A stretch of 13,472 nt of DNA from positions 1 through 13,472 of the forward strand of contig CATYHY010000031.1 of NCBI GenBank assembly GCA_958407085.1, written 5' to 3'. The notes beneath the pieces were generated by a model. That model did no database searches. It saw only the letters and a program-made list of their open reading frames with translations, and was not told the DNA's origin. This stretch comes from an uncultured Collinsella sp. Lineage in GTDB: Bacteria > Actinomycetota > Coriobacteriia > Coriobacteriales > Coriobacteriaceae. A program made the translations under genes and the position numbers. This document shows, in pieces, positions 7,561 to 13,472 of this stretch; position 1 is the first letter of the stretch, and the number at the start of each line of letters is the position of its first letter.

Positions 7561-9074
7561 TACAGCTCGCCTCCCTTCCCGGCAAAATCGGGCGCGACGG
7601 AAAGCGCGGGCGCACCCGTGGCGGCATCGGCAAAGCCGCGCTCCAGGGCGCGGGCAAACGTGAGCAGCTGACGGTCCTTAAAGGCCGGACCAACCAGCTG
7701 GGCAGAAACGGGCAGCTGAGTATCCTCGCCCAGGCCCAGCGGCACTGAGATGCCACCGTTGCCGCAAATGTTGAGCGAGATGGTGTACAGGTCGGAGAGG
7801 TACATCTGCGTGGGGTCGCTGATCTCGCCAAACTTAAAGGCCGTGCGCGGCGAGGCGGGCATGAGGATGGTGTCCACCTTGGCATACGCGGCGTCGTAGT
7901 CCTGCGTGATGAGCGTGCGGGCCTTTTGCGCAGCGTAGTAGTACTTGTCGTACACGCCCGAGCTCAGCAGGTAGGCGCCGAGCATCTGACGGCGCTTGGC
8001 CTCGGCACCAAAGCCGTGGGCACGCGAAAGCGAGCTCTGGTCGGACAAGTTGGCGCAGCCCTCCTCCTGATAGCCGTAGCGAATGCCGTCGAAACGTGCC
8101 AGGTTGGAGAACGCCTCGGCCGGGCCGATGACGTAGTAAGCGGCGATGGCGGCGTCCAGGTGCGGCAGGTCGACCTCGACCAGCTCGGCGCCCTGGTTCT
8201 GCAGCTCCTGGGCGGCGCGCTGAACAGCGGCCTTGACCTCGGGCGTCAGGCCCTCGGCCTCCATAAACGCGGGGATGATGCCCACGCGCTTGCCCTCGAT
8301 GCTGTCGTTGAGGTGCTCGGTAAAGTCGACGGCGCAATCCTGGCTGGTGCAGTCGTACGGATCGTGGCCCGCACCGGTAAGCGCGTTCATGGCCAGCGCG
8401 ACATCCTCGACCGTGCGGCCAAAGGGGCCCACCTGGTCGAGCGACGAGCCAAAGGCAACCACGCCGTAACGGCTCACGGCGCCATACGTGGGCTTAAAGC
8501 CCACCACGCCGCACAGCGACGCCGGCTGGCGGATGGAGCCGCCGGTGTCCGAGCCCAGCGAGAGCGCGACCTCGCCCGCGGCGACGGCGGCAGCGGAGCC
8601 GCCCGAGGAGCCGCCGGGCACGCGCTCGGTATCCCAGGGGTTGTTGGTGCGATGGAACGCCGAGCTCTCGGTAGAGCTGCCAAAGGCGAACTCGTCCATG
8701 TTGGCCTTGCCCATGGGCAGGCAGCCGGCATCGAGCATGCGCTGGACGCAGGTGGCGGTGTAGACGCTCTGGTAGTTCTCGAGCATGCGGGAAGCGCAGG
8801 TGGTGCGCGTGCCCACGAGGTTCATGTTGTCCTTAATGGCCAGCGGCACGCCCGCGAGCGGGGGCAGCGGCTTGCCTGCGGCACGGTCGGCATCCACGCG
8901 CGCGGCGGCCTCGAGCGCGAGCTCGGGCGATACCTGCAGGAATGCCTGGACCCCGCCCTCGCGCGCCTCGATGGCGGCAAGGGAGGCCTGGGCCACCTCG
9001 GTAGCGGTAAAGTCGCCGGCGGCAACGCCCGCGGCGATCTGGGCGGCGGTAAGGGAATCGAAGCTCTGCGCCAT
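7560..9074 (-). CDS. gatA: Asp-tRNA(Asn)/Glu-tRNA(Gln) amidotransferase subunit A
   Basis: 504-residue GatA, the glutaminase subunit that frees ammonia from glutamine and channels it to GatB. It belongs to the amidase-signature family. The Ser-cisSer-Lys triad is visible: Lys81 in GVPLAIKDNM, Ser156 in GGSSGGSA, and Ser180 in DTGGSIRQPAS. Length and motifs fit intact GatA (usually about 480-500 residues). The tail contains SPRTAFKFGE and the conserved CGNGGISVPLG region. It overlaps gatC upstream and gatB downstream, each as TAATG, which implies coupled translation of the three subunits. Cytoplasmic. It supplies Gln-tRNA(Gln) and/or Asn-tRNA(Asn) in organisms lacking GlnRS or AsnRS; which applies here cannot be told from this window. 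Confidence 0.98.
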   Translation of the reverse strand: MAQSFDSLTAAQIAAGVAAGDFTATEVAQASLAAIEAREGGVQAFLQVSPELALEAAARVDADRAAGKPLPPLAGVPLAIKDNMNLVGTRTTCASRMLENYQSVYTATCVQRMLDAGCLPMGKANMDEFAFGSSTESSAFHRTNNPWDTERVPGGSSGGSAAAVAAGEVALSLGSDTGGSIRQPASLCGVVGFKPTYGAVSRYGVVAFGSSLDQVGPFGRTVEDVALAMNALTGAGHDPYDCTSQDCAVDFTEHLNDSIEGKRVGIIPAFMEAEGLTPEVKAAVQRAAQELQNQGAELVEVDLPHLDAAIAAYYVIGPAEAFSNLARFDGIRYGYQEEGCANLSDQSSLSRAHGFGAEAKRRQMLGAYLLSSGVYDKYYYAAQKARTLITQDYDAAYAKVDTILMPASPRTAFKFGEISDPTQMYLSDLYTISLNICGNGGISVPLGLGEDTQLPVSAQLVGPAFKDRQLLTFARALERGFADAATGAPALSVAPDFAGKGGEL

Positions 9075-9385
9075 TACTCGCTCTCCCCCTCTCCCAAAAT
9101 GGACGGCACGCGGAAGTAGCGGTCGCGCGCGCTGCCGGCGTTTTCGAGCGCGACGTCGAGCGACAGGTCGCGCTCGGGCTCGCGTAGGTCATCGCCCATC
9201 ACGTTGGACAGGCTTCCGATGGGATGGAACGTGGGTTCCACGTCGGGCAAGTCATATTGCAAGACGGGCTCGAGCATCTGGACGGCGTCGTTCAGGTAGG
9301 ACGTCATCTGGGTGAGCTCGTCATCGGTCAGTGCGATCTTTGCGTACTCGGCGATGCCGCGCACGTCTTTCTCGCTGAGTGCCAT
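9074..9385 (-). CDS. gatC: Asp-tRNA(Asn)/Glu-tRNA(Gln) amidotransferase subunit C
   Basis: 103-residue GatC, the small subunit that wraps around and stabilises the GatA-GatB interface. The N-terminal helix MALSEKDVRGIAEYAKIAL and the repeated use of LTDDEL fit the family; the C-terminal half includes the typical ARDRYFRVPSIL ending. I place the start at ATG 9385-9383 because GGAAGGGAG lies 5 nt upstream. The longer in-frame ATG at 9403 would add six residues but has no ribosome binding site. First gene of the operon; its stop overlaps the gatA start (TAATG). Confidence 0.95.
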   Translation of the reverse strand: MALSEKDVRGIAEYAKIALTDDELTQMTSYLNDAVQMLEPVLQYDLPDVEPTFHPIGSLSNVMGDDLREPERDLSLDVALENAGSARDRYFRVPSILGEGESE

Positions 9386-9420
9386 AGGCGCTCCCTTCCG
9401 CATAACAGTTAAACCGCTCT

Positions 9421-9426
9421 AGTATA
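9421..9426 (-). promoter_or_regulatory. Predicted -10 box of the gatCAB promoter
   Basis: TATACT on the minus strand (9426-9421), preceded directly by TG. Transcription would start near 9414, giving a leader of about 30 nt to the gatC ribosome binding site. No convincing -35 hexamer is seen at 16-18 nt spacing, so this rests on the -10 alone. Confidence 0.4.
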
Positions 9427-9519
9427 CAGGGCAACGCCGCTCGGAGCAGGTGCTTTACCTAAATGCAGCGAAAACGTAACGAGGGCGGCGGCTGGCAGGC
9501 GGCGGGCTGGCGGTTCTGA

Positions 9520-9574
9520 AGCGAAAACCGCATCGTCCACAGCGAAGACCGTCTCGCCCACAGCGAAAACCATC
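9520..9574. repeat. 21-bp tandem repeat, about 2.6 copies
   Basis: Units begin AGCGAAAACCGC (9520), AGCGAAGACCGT (9541) and AGCGAAAACCAT (9562, partial). The first two are 21 bp each, both end in CCAC, and differ at a few positions. The array runs directly into the inverted repeat starting at 9567. Intergenic between gatC and the sortase gene. Confidence 0.7.
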
Positions 9575-9631
9575 ACAACATTCGACGCTTTTCGCCAAAA
9601 ACGCGATTTTCATCGAATGTTGTGATGGTTT
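9567..9631. repeat. Perfect 19-bp inverted repeat with 27-bp loop
   Basis: AAACCATCACAACATTCGA (9567-9585) and its exact reverse complement at 9613-9631. The loop has a weaker internal symmetry (CGCTTTT / AAAAACGCG). On the minus strand the right-hand copy is read first and the final stem strand is followed by TCGC, so it is not a classic intrinsic terminator for the sortase gene, although it could slow polymerase. It may be an interspersed palindromic element. Confidence 0.75.
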
Positions 9632-9641
9632 GAAAGCCCCG

Positions 9642-9676
9642 ACCACCACAAAGGTGCCTGCCCCCATTGTGGTGGT
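9642..9676. repeat. 10-bp hairpin in the sortase 3' region
   Basis: ACCACCACAA (9642-9651) pairs perfectly with TTGTGGTGGT (9667-9676) around a 15-nt loop reading AGGTGCCTGCCCCCA. It begins 13 bp beyond the sortase stop codon. There is no T-tract, so it is either a weak terminator, a 3'-end stabiliser or a repeat-family member. Confidence 0.55.
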
Positions 9677-9689
9677 TCCGAACGATGTC

Positions 9690-10616
9690 TTATGCCGAGA
9701 CCTTAGCCTTGCGGCGTTTACGGACCGCATGGATCACGATGTCCAGCAGCAACAGCACAATGGCCACGACCACGATAAGCACGGCGAACTCGCGCTTGCC
9801 CCAGTGGCGGCCGGCCAGCGACTTTTGCTTGTCGACGTCCTTCTTGTTGTACTTGGTGCGCACGCAATGCACCAACAGGCGATGGTCGTTCACGCCGTAG
9901 GGCGTGCAGGTGACGAGCGTCACCTTGTCGGCACCGGGCTCGATGGTCAGCGACTCCATCTCCTCGGGCAGCACCACCTCGGAGTCCACCATCTTGTAGG
10001 CGAGCGTCTTATTCATGGTGTGCAGCAGCACCAGGTCGCCGGGCTCCAGCGAATGGATGTCGTCGAACATACTCAGGTTGCGCATGCCCGAGTGCGCGGT
10101 GAGCACGCAATGCGTCGAGGTGCCACCCACCGGCAGGCTCGTGCCCTCCAGGTGGCCGACGCCCGCCATGAGGACTTCTTCGCTCGTGCCGTGGTAGATG
10201 GGCATACTCACATCGATGGAGGGGATCTCGACCCAGCTCATCATGGGGTCGCGGTCAAAGATGAGCTGCTGGGCGTAGGGCTCGATCTGGTCGGCGGGAA
10301 GCTCGGTGGCCTCGCCCGCCAGCTGCTCGTTATAGGAGCGCGCCTGGAGCAGGATGCGCTCACGCTCCTCTTCAGACAGCGCATCCACGGTGCTGGACAC
10401 GGTGCTGATCTGGTTGAACACGCCCGAGGCCTCGAGCCGGTCCAAGATCCACGGCCAGGTCATAAGGCCCACGCCAATAAGGATGATGACGATGGTGATG
10501 AGCCGGTCGGCCCAGCGCGGCAGCCGCTTGCGGCGGCGCTTGGGTTTGGGCTGAGGGCTTGAGCCGCCGTTGTCCGCGGCGTTATTGCTCTTCATATGTT
10601 TGGCGCCCTGCACCAT
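9690..10616 (-). CDS. Class C (pilus-type) sortase
   Basis: 308-residue membrane sortase. By family knowledge, class C enzymes join pilin subunits into covalent pili at the cell surface. Features are a basic N-terminal tail (26-35), TM helix 1 (about 37-58), a lid Asp-Pro pair (123-124, in FDRDPMMSW), catalytic His175 in LTAHSG, nucleophile Cys237 in TLVTCTPYG, Arg246 in NDHRLLV, and a second TM helix (about 277-297) followed by a basic tail. The lid and the C-terminal TM separate it from class A and B enzymes. The start ATG 10616-10614 has GAGGAG about 9 nt upstream; Met8 is a possible alternative but has no ribosome binding site. No LPxTG protein or pilin gene lies in the window, so its substrates are elsewhere or it has been separated from them. 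Confidence 0.93.
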   Translation of the reverse strand: MVQGAKHMKSNNAADNGGSSPQPKPKRRRKRLPRWADRLITIVIILIGVGLMTWPWILDRLEASGVFNQISTVSSTVDALSEEERERILLQARSYNEQLAGEATELPADQIEPYAQQLIFDRDPMMSWVEIPSIDVSMPIYHGTSEEVLMAGVGHLEGTSLPVGGTSTHCVLTAHSGMRNLSMFDDIHSLEPGDLVLLHTMNKTLAYKMVDSEVVLPEEMESLTIEPGADKVTLVTCTPYGVNDHRLLVHCVRTKYNKKDVDKQKSLAGRHWGKREFAVLIVVVAIVLLLLDIVIHAVRKRRKAKVSA

Positions 10617-10632
10617 CGCCAGTCACTCCTCT

Positions 10633-10660
10633 ACAACTCAAGTTGTCTAAACAAATAATA
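10633..10660 (-). promoter_or_regulatory. Candidate sortase promoter -10 box with palindrome at the start site
   Basis: Minus-strand TATTAT (10660-10655) could be a -10 box, putting transcription start near 10648. Immediately downstream, ACAACT (10633-10638) CA AGTTGT (10641-10646) is a perfect 6-2-6 palindrome just before the ribosome binding site. No -35 is visible. The palindrome could bind a repressor; this is inference. Confidence 0.35.
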
Positions 10661-10726
10661 GCCGATTAGCGAGCCCCGCGCCGGATAACGCAGCCAGATT
10701 GCACCGTCCGGGCCACGTAACCCCAC

Positions 10727-11500
10727 TCAACCAATCAAGCCATATGTTGCTTTCATCGTCTCGAGCAACTGCACCATCGTTGCGCCCGCAACCCCAATCT
10801 GTTTCAGATTGACGTCGCCCACCTCGCAATCTTTAACAAACGCAAGCATATCGTCCTTCAGTTCTCCGCGCAGGTCGACGCCTTCCGACTCGCCAAGCAG
10901 CTGAGCAAGCCTCAGCGCATCGCGTTTATGCTTTTTTACCTTCCTCGAATCAACGTTCTCCCCCGCTTCCCTTCTAGCTTTTAGGTCGAGATACGCCTTC
11001 ACTTTGAACGGGACAATGTATTCCGTGCCCAAGACCGAAACGCCGCCTACGGTCCGAATTCCCTGAAGGAACAAGCTGTAGTAAGCATCGTCCAACAAAA
11101 TTGCCGAAAGACTGCTTATGTTTTCATCAACGTGAATTGGCGCCACATCAATCCCCTCACGACCCTTTAGAAAGTCGGGGCACTTCGCGAAGAGCTCGAT
11201 CATATGGGGGTAACCCGGCCTCTTTGGCTCTGTAAACCGATAAAAACATGAGCCTTTACCTTCGCCCCAGCCGCAGCGGTAGCCGCCATCACGCACCAAA
11301 GTCCATATGGCTTCTGCCGTCTGAGGCAACCGGTCATCGGCGACAATTACCACATCAAAATCGTGAGTCGCCCTGAATGAAAGCCCCGCCTCCGCGAGCA
11401 AAATGTCGCATGCCGTGCCGCCGATAAGGGCATACGATCCTGCAGCTTCTTGCATATGCTGCTGAAATTCTTGGAGACCTTCTACAGCGCTTCTCGCCAT
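10727..11500 (-). CDS. AbiEii-like nucleotidyltransferase, putative toxin of a two-gene module
   Basis: 257-residue protein with the nucleotidyltransferase-fold core: GGT (27-29), then the acidic pair Asp47/Asp49 in THDFDVVI, and a likely third carboxylate Glu102 in MIELF. The middle part has KVKAYLDLKARREAG and a KHKRDALRLAQLL helix resembling the AbiEii/DUF1814 pattern, where a Lys/Asp helix follows the catalytic core. Known relatives transfer nucleotides to tRNA or proteins and act as toxins of type IV toxin-antitoxin or phage-defence systems; activity here is not shown. The start ATG 11500-11498 has GGAAAGGA with 6-nt spacing and overlaps the 3' end of the upstream HTH gene by 19 bp, so the two are probably co-translated. 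By eye the base composition is less GC-rich than gatCAB, which fits acquired DNA. A housekeeping nucleotidyltransferase role is less likely. Confidence 0.75.
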   Translation of the reverse strand: MARSAVEGLQEFQQHMQEAAGSYALIGGTACDILLAEAGLSFRATHDFDVVIVADDRLPQTAEAIWTLVRDGGYRCGWGEGKGSCFYRFTEPKRPGYPHMIELFAKCPDFLKGREGIDVAPIHVDENISSLSAILLDDAYYSLFLQGIRTVGGVSVLGTEYIVPFKVKAYLDLKARREAGENVDSRKVKKHKRDALRLAQLLGESEGVDLRGELKDDMLAFVKDCEVGDVNLKQIGVAGATMVQLLETMKATYGLIG

Positions 11501-12474
11501 GGATATTCCTTTCCAAACATGCGATCGACTTCGAGCTGAATTCGCTCATCGTCGATCGCCGCCAAAGATAGCGCAAGCGAAATGTCATCGACGCGGGAGG
11601 AGTCGGCAAACACGGGCGCATAGCGCCACACTTGGATCATCGCCGTTTCGTTATCCGACAATTCCCCATCTGCGACTTCAAGGCCACGCAGTTCACGCCA
11701 TACGCTTCTTAAGACCGCCTTTTGATCCATGCCCGGAGCCGCGAGCATCGAACGCGCAGCGAGCGCTGTCTCCCCAGCGTCAGCGAGACAGTCGATCTGT
11801 GGTGCCCTCCTTGCAAAAAAGACCTTCGAGACAGGCGAGAAGAGCTCTGCCATGTGCTCACTGAGCAGAAGATCCACGGCCACGGGAAACACAATGACAC
11901 GTCGTTCGCGCCGTTCGCGCTTTGCGAGCCCCCTGTCTACAAGCTCGGTTATGGCCTCACTCGCGCGGCTTGCCGAAATCCCAAGCGCACGACAAAGGTC
12001 ATCGGAATGATATGACTCCTGCCCTGCCCCCCAGATTGCGGCAGCCTGCGCGTTGGGTGACATCTTGGTCGCGCGATTATGAAATCTAGTGCCGCCCCTC
12101 TCCGTGCAGGCCGCGCCCATAAATGGAAGAAAGGCCTGTCTACCAGAGCAAACAAAGGGGATTCCTTGTGCGACCAATGCCTTGCGTTGGCGCGCATCGG
12201 CATCAGGAAACGAAACGACGACAGGAGCCTCCGCACGCAAGGCTAACTGGCTATAGACTCTCTTAGCCTCGGGAAGTCCTACGCCAGCAGGCAAACTTGC
12301 AAGCAAAAAAGAAAAACCATTTGCGTCAACGGCGCGGACCTCAATCGACCGTAGATGCAGTGGCAAGTGTGCGGATCCAGGCCAAGTTTTAGCCTTGGCG
12401 GAGAGGCCTAGTGCTTCTTGTAAGTAGGTAAGCGCTTCGTTCATTTCCATCGTTTTCGTTTGATTCCATTTCAT
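11482..12474 (-). CDS. Winged-HTH protein, putative antitoxin/regulator of the nucleotidyltransferase module
   Basis: About 330 residues. The N-terminal third (about residues 30-125) includes PVVVSFPDADARQRKALVAQ and GIPFVCSGRQAFLPFMG, a phrase pattern I recall from uncharacterised MarR-like proteins of Firmicutes; its function is unknown. A winged HTH follows (about 140-197: YHSDDLCRALGISASRASEA, then ITELVDRGLAKRERRERRVI). The C-terminal ~130 residues match nothing I can name. It overlaps the nucleotidyltransferase gene by 19 bp and precedes it, the order usual for antitoxin-toxin pairs. Start choice is uncertain: the frame opens at ATG 12489, but that codon lies in the presumed -10 region. 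ATG 12474 sits exactly where transcription would begin, and ATG 12450 (MEMNEAL) is a third option. None has a clear ribosome binding site. Confidence 0.72.
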   Translation of the reverse strand: MKWNQTKTMEMNEALTYLQEALGLSAKAKTWPGSAHLPLHLRSIEVRAVDANGFSFLLASLPAGVGLPEAKRVYSQLALRAEAPVVVSFPDADARQRKALVAQGIPFVCSGRQAFLPFMGAACTERGGTRFHNRATKMSPNAQAAAIWGAGQESYHSDDLCRALGISASRASEAITELVDRGLAKRERRERRVIVFPVAVDLLLSEHMAELFSPVSKVFFARRAPQIDCLADAGETALAARSMLAAPGMDQKAVLRSVWRELRGLEVADGELSDNETAMIQVWRYAPVFADSSRVDDISLALSLAAIDDERIQLEVDRMFGKEYPWREAL

Positions 12475-12493
12475 ATTGGAATTATACATAATT
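12463..12493 (-). promoter_or_regulatory. Promoter and palindromes of the HTH/nucleotidyltransferase operon
   Basis: Minus-strand TATAAT (12486-12481) is a perfect -10 box; no good -35 is seen. Two inverted repeats cover it: AATTAT-AC-ATAATT (12480-12493) and ATTCCA (12463-12468)/TGGAAT (12477-12482). The AACGA-GATT-TCGTT repeat at 12503-12516 covers the -35 area. Dense symmetry over the promoter fits autoregulation by the HTH protein. Confidence 0.5.
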
Positions 12494-12605
12494 TTCGGAA
12501 TTAACGAGATTTCGTTCGTGCGTAGGCCAGCTTTTGAGTTTTCGGTTGATTTCCGATCTCAGCCGAACACATTGAGCGGATAGGCCATTCCCGCAGTTAG
12601 CCGAA

Positions 12606-12638
12606 CGCCCCCGCGGCCCCTCCTGGGGTCCGGGGGCG
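12606..12638. repeat. Strong GC hairpin between the HTH gene and the IS30 remnant
   Basis: CGCCCCCG (12606-12613) pairs with CGGGGGCG (12631-12638), and the inner CCCC (12617-12620) pairs with GGGG (12625-12628) around TCCT. On the plus strand it is followed by CCGTTTT, so it could end plus-strand transcription; on the minus strand no T-tract follows. The stretch 12490-12770 otherwise shows no gene. It probably includes the end of the insertion sequence, but I could not define its terminal repeat. Confidence 0.5.
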
Positions 12639-12770
12639 CCGTTTTCCCAGTTGAAGGAACGGTGGAGATGTGTTTCGATGGGTCCGGTGGCCATGCTCCG
12701 CCCGCCGCCCGGCACCTCTTCCCAGACTCAGCCGGACGGTCGGTCCGTCTATTCCGTTTTCGCCCTTAGG

Positions 12771-13427
12771 CTAGGCCAGCGGGGCATCGCCCCTCTCTGC
12801 GCGCGCCCTCTCGATGAGGCCCGGCGTCAGGTCGAGCTCGCCGAGCGGCACGTCCTCCACGCCGTAGGCGTCCAGCAGCGCCGCCGCGTCCTCCCCGAGC
12901 ATCGCCCTGAAGGCGCGCGCGGGCGTCGAGAAGCCGAGCGCGCCGCGGGGCTCGGAGTTCACGTGCGACATGGCCAGCGCCAGGTCGGCCGGGGCGAGCC
13001 GGTCGAACCTGAGTCCGGCGCCCTTGGGCAGCAGCTTCCTGATCTCGACGTGGTTGCGCTCGCAGGCGCCCTTCTGGTCGCTGCGGCGCGGGTCGCAGTA
13101 GAACAGCCTCGTCTCGCCCGGCCCCTCGCCGAGCAGCGCCGCGATCGCCCGCTCGTCGGAGAACTCCGTGCCGTTGTCGGTGAGCACGGCGCGGAACACG
13201 CGGCGCGTCCCGTCGGCGCCGAGGACCGCCCGGACGCCCTCAAGGGCGTCCGCGACGCGCCCGGCGGTCTTCTCCGCCAGCGGCAGCGCGAGCTGGAGCC
13301 TGCTGGGGCGGTGCAGCAGCGTGAGCAGGCAGGCGGAGTCCTCCCGGGCCCCCTCGACGGTGTCCATCTCCCAGGCCGCGGCGCACGCGTCCTCCCCGAG
13401 GGCGAGGAACGCGGCATGCGGCCACTG
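12771..13427 (-). pseudogene. IS30-family transposase, N-terminally truncated remnant
   Basis: The open frame covers the DDE catalytic core of an IS30-type transposase: first Asp in WEMDTVEGARED, second Asp in LTDNGTEFSD (62 residues later), and Glu in KGACERNHVEIRKLLPKG (39 residues later), with an intact C-terminus (stop TAG at 12773-12771). Upstream, recognisable transposase sequence (HAAFLALGEDACAAAWEMD) continues to about 13420 and then meets a TAA stop at 13430-13428. The ~150-residue N-terminal HTH part expected of IS30 transposases is absent. An internal ATG at 13367 would give 198 residues starting at the first catalytic Asp, which would not be functional. The very GC-rich codon use differs from the neighbouring HTH gene, as expected for mobile DNA. 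Confidence 0.82.
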
Positions 13428-13472
13428 TTAGCGCTACTGTAAAAACAACCAATTTCGCCATCGCACTTTAGC
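13428..13472. other. Unassigned sequence at the break point of the transposase remnant
   Basis: This 45-bp end piece is much more AT-rich than the transposase and begins with TTAGCGCTA, an 8-bp palindrome TAGCGCTA plus flank. It is not transposase sequence. It may be the edge of another element or the original host sequence at the deletion junction; the window ends before this can be decided. Confidence 0.35.

Noticed and set aside
6145..7671. 508-residue open frame on the plus strand, antisense to gatB
   Set aside because: It mirrors conserved gatB codons; high GC at third positions removes antisense stops. Its translation is a low-complexity Ala/Gly/His/Leu mix with no recognisable motif.
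7926..9119. 397-residue plus-strand open frame antisense to gatA and gatC
   Set aside because: Same antisense GC effect; it spans two real genes and shows no domain or ribosome binding site.
9520..9574. CRISPR-like array
   Set aside because: The repeats are contiguous 21-bp tandem units with no spacers, and there are fewer than three full copies.
9455..9730. 91-residue minus-strand open frame across the tandem repeat, whose 21-bp unit keeps frame
   Set aside because: It has no ribosome binding site and overlaps the sortase 3' end and two hairpins. The repeated FRCGR-type residues follow simply from the DNA repeat.
9630..10562. 310-residue plus-strand open frame antisense to the sortase gene
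   Set aside because: Opposes a gene with all sortase catalytic residues; the translation is compositionally biased with no domain.
12482..12715. 77-residue minus-strand open frame upstream of the HTH gene
   Set aside because: It has no motif and crosses the hairpin at 12606-12638 and the HTH-gene promoter; it is probably chance.
12651..13442. 263-residue plus-strand open frame over the transposase remnant
   Set aside because: The minus strand carries clear IS30 DDE motifs; the plus-strand translation is an Arg/Ala/Gly-rich shadow.

Overview
The window reads as a high-GC, Gram-positive chromosome segment, most likely from a gut coriobacterium such as Collinsella. This is inferred from protein flavour and not from any marker gene: a gatC-gatA-gatB operon, a class C sortase, a DUF4143 ATPase and a GC-rich IS30-type transposase remnant. 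Nearly everything is on the minus strand; the only plus-strand gene I support is an AraC-type regulator.

Layout. Positions 1-2992 (minus) hold two adjacent half-size exporter-fold ABC transporters. The downstream one is cut by the window edge just after its Walker A motif. A 114-bp divergent intergenic region separates them from the AraC-family regulator (3107-4111, plus). This layout resembles ybtA/ybtP/ybtQ-type siderophore loci. A convergent AAA ATPase/DUF4143 gene follows (4176-5540, minus), whose promoter region is a 69-bp nested palindrome. Positions 5541-5883 carry no gene but are full of hairpins, including a 136-bp inverted repeat that stops 3 bp from the gatB stop codon. Positions 5884-9385 are the tRNA amidotransferase operon gatC-gatA-gatB (transcribed in that order), with TAATG overlaps between genes. 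The next intergenic stretch (9386-9689) has a gatC promoter, a 21-bp tandem repeat, a perfect 19-bp inverted repeat and a further hairpin. A class C sortase (9690-10616) stands without visible pilin genes.

Positions 10727-12489 hold a two-gene accessory cassette: a winged-HTH protein overlapping by 19 bp an AbiEii-like nucleotidyltransferase. It has the layout of a type IV-like toxin-antitoxin or abortive-infection module, with palindromes over its promoter. It may start from a leaderless message. The right end (12771-13427) is the DDE catalytic part of an IS30-family transposase that has lost its N-terminal DNA-binding part.

How the parts work together: gatCAB is core translation machinery. 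The AraC/ABC locus and the sortase are envelope functions. The HTH/nucleotidyltransferase pair next to an IS remnant, the DUF4143 ATPase, and the repeat-rich intergenic DNA are the accessory parts. No function was tested by database search; all family names come from motifs read in the translations.
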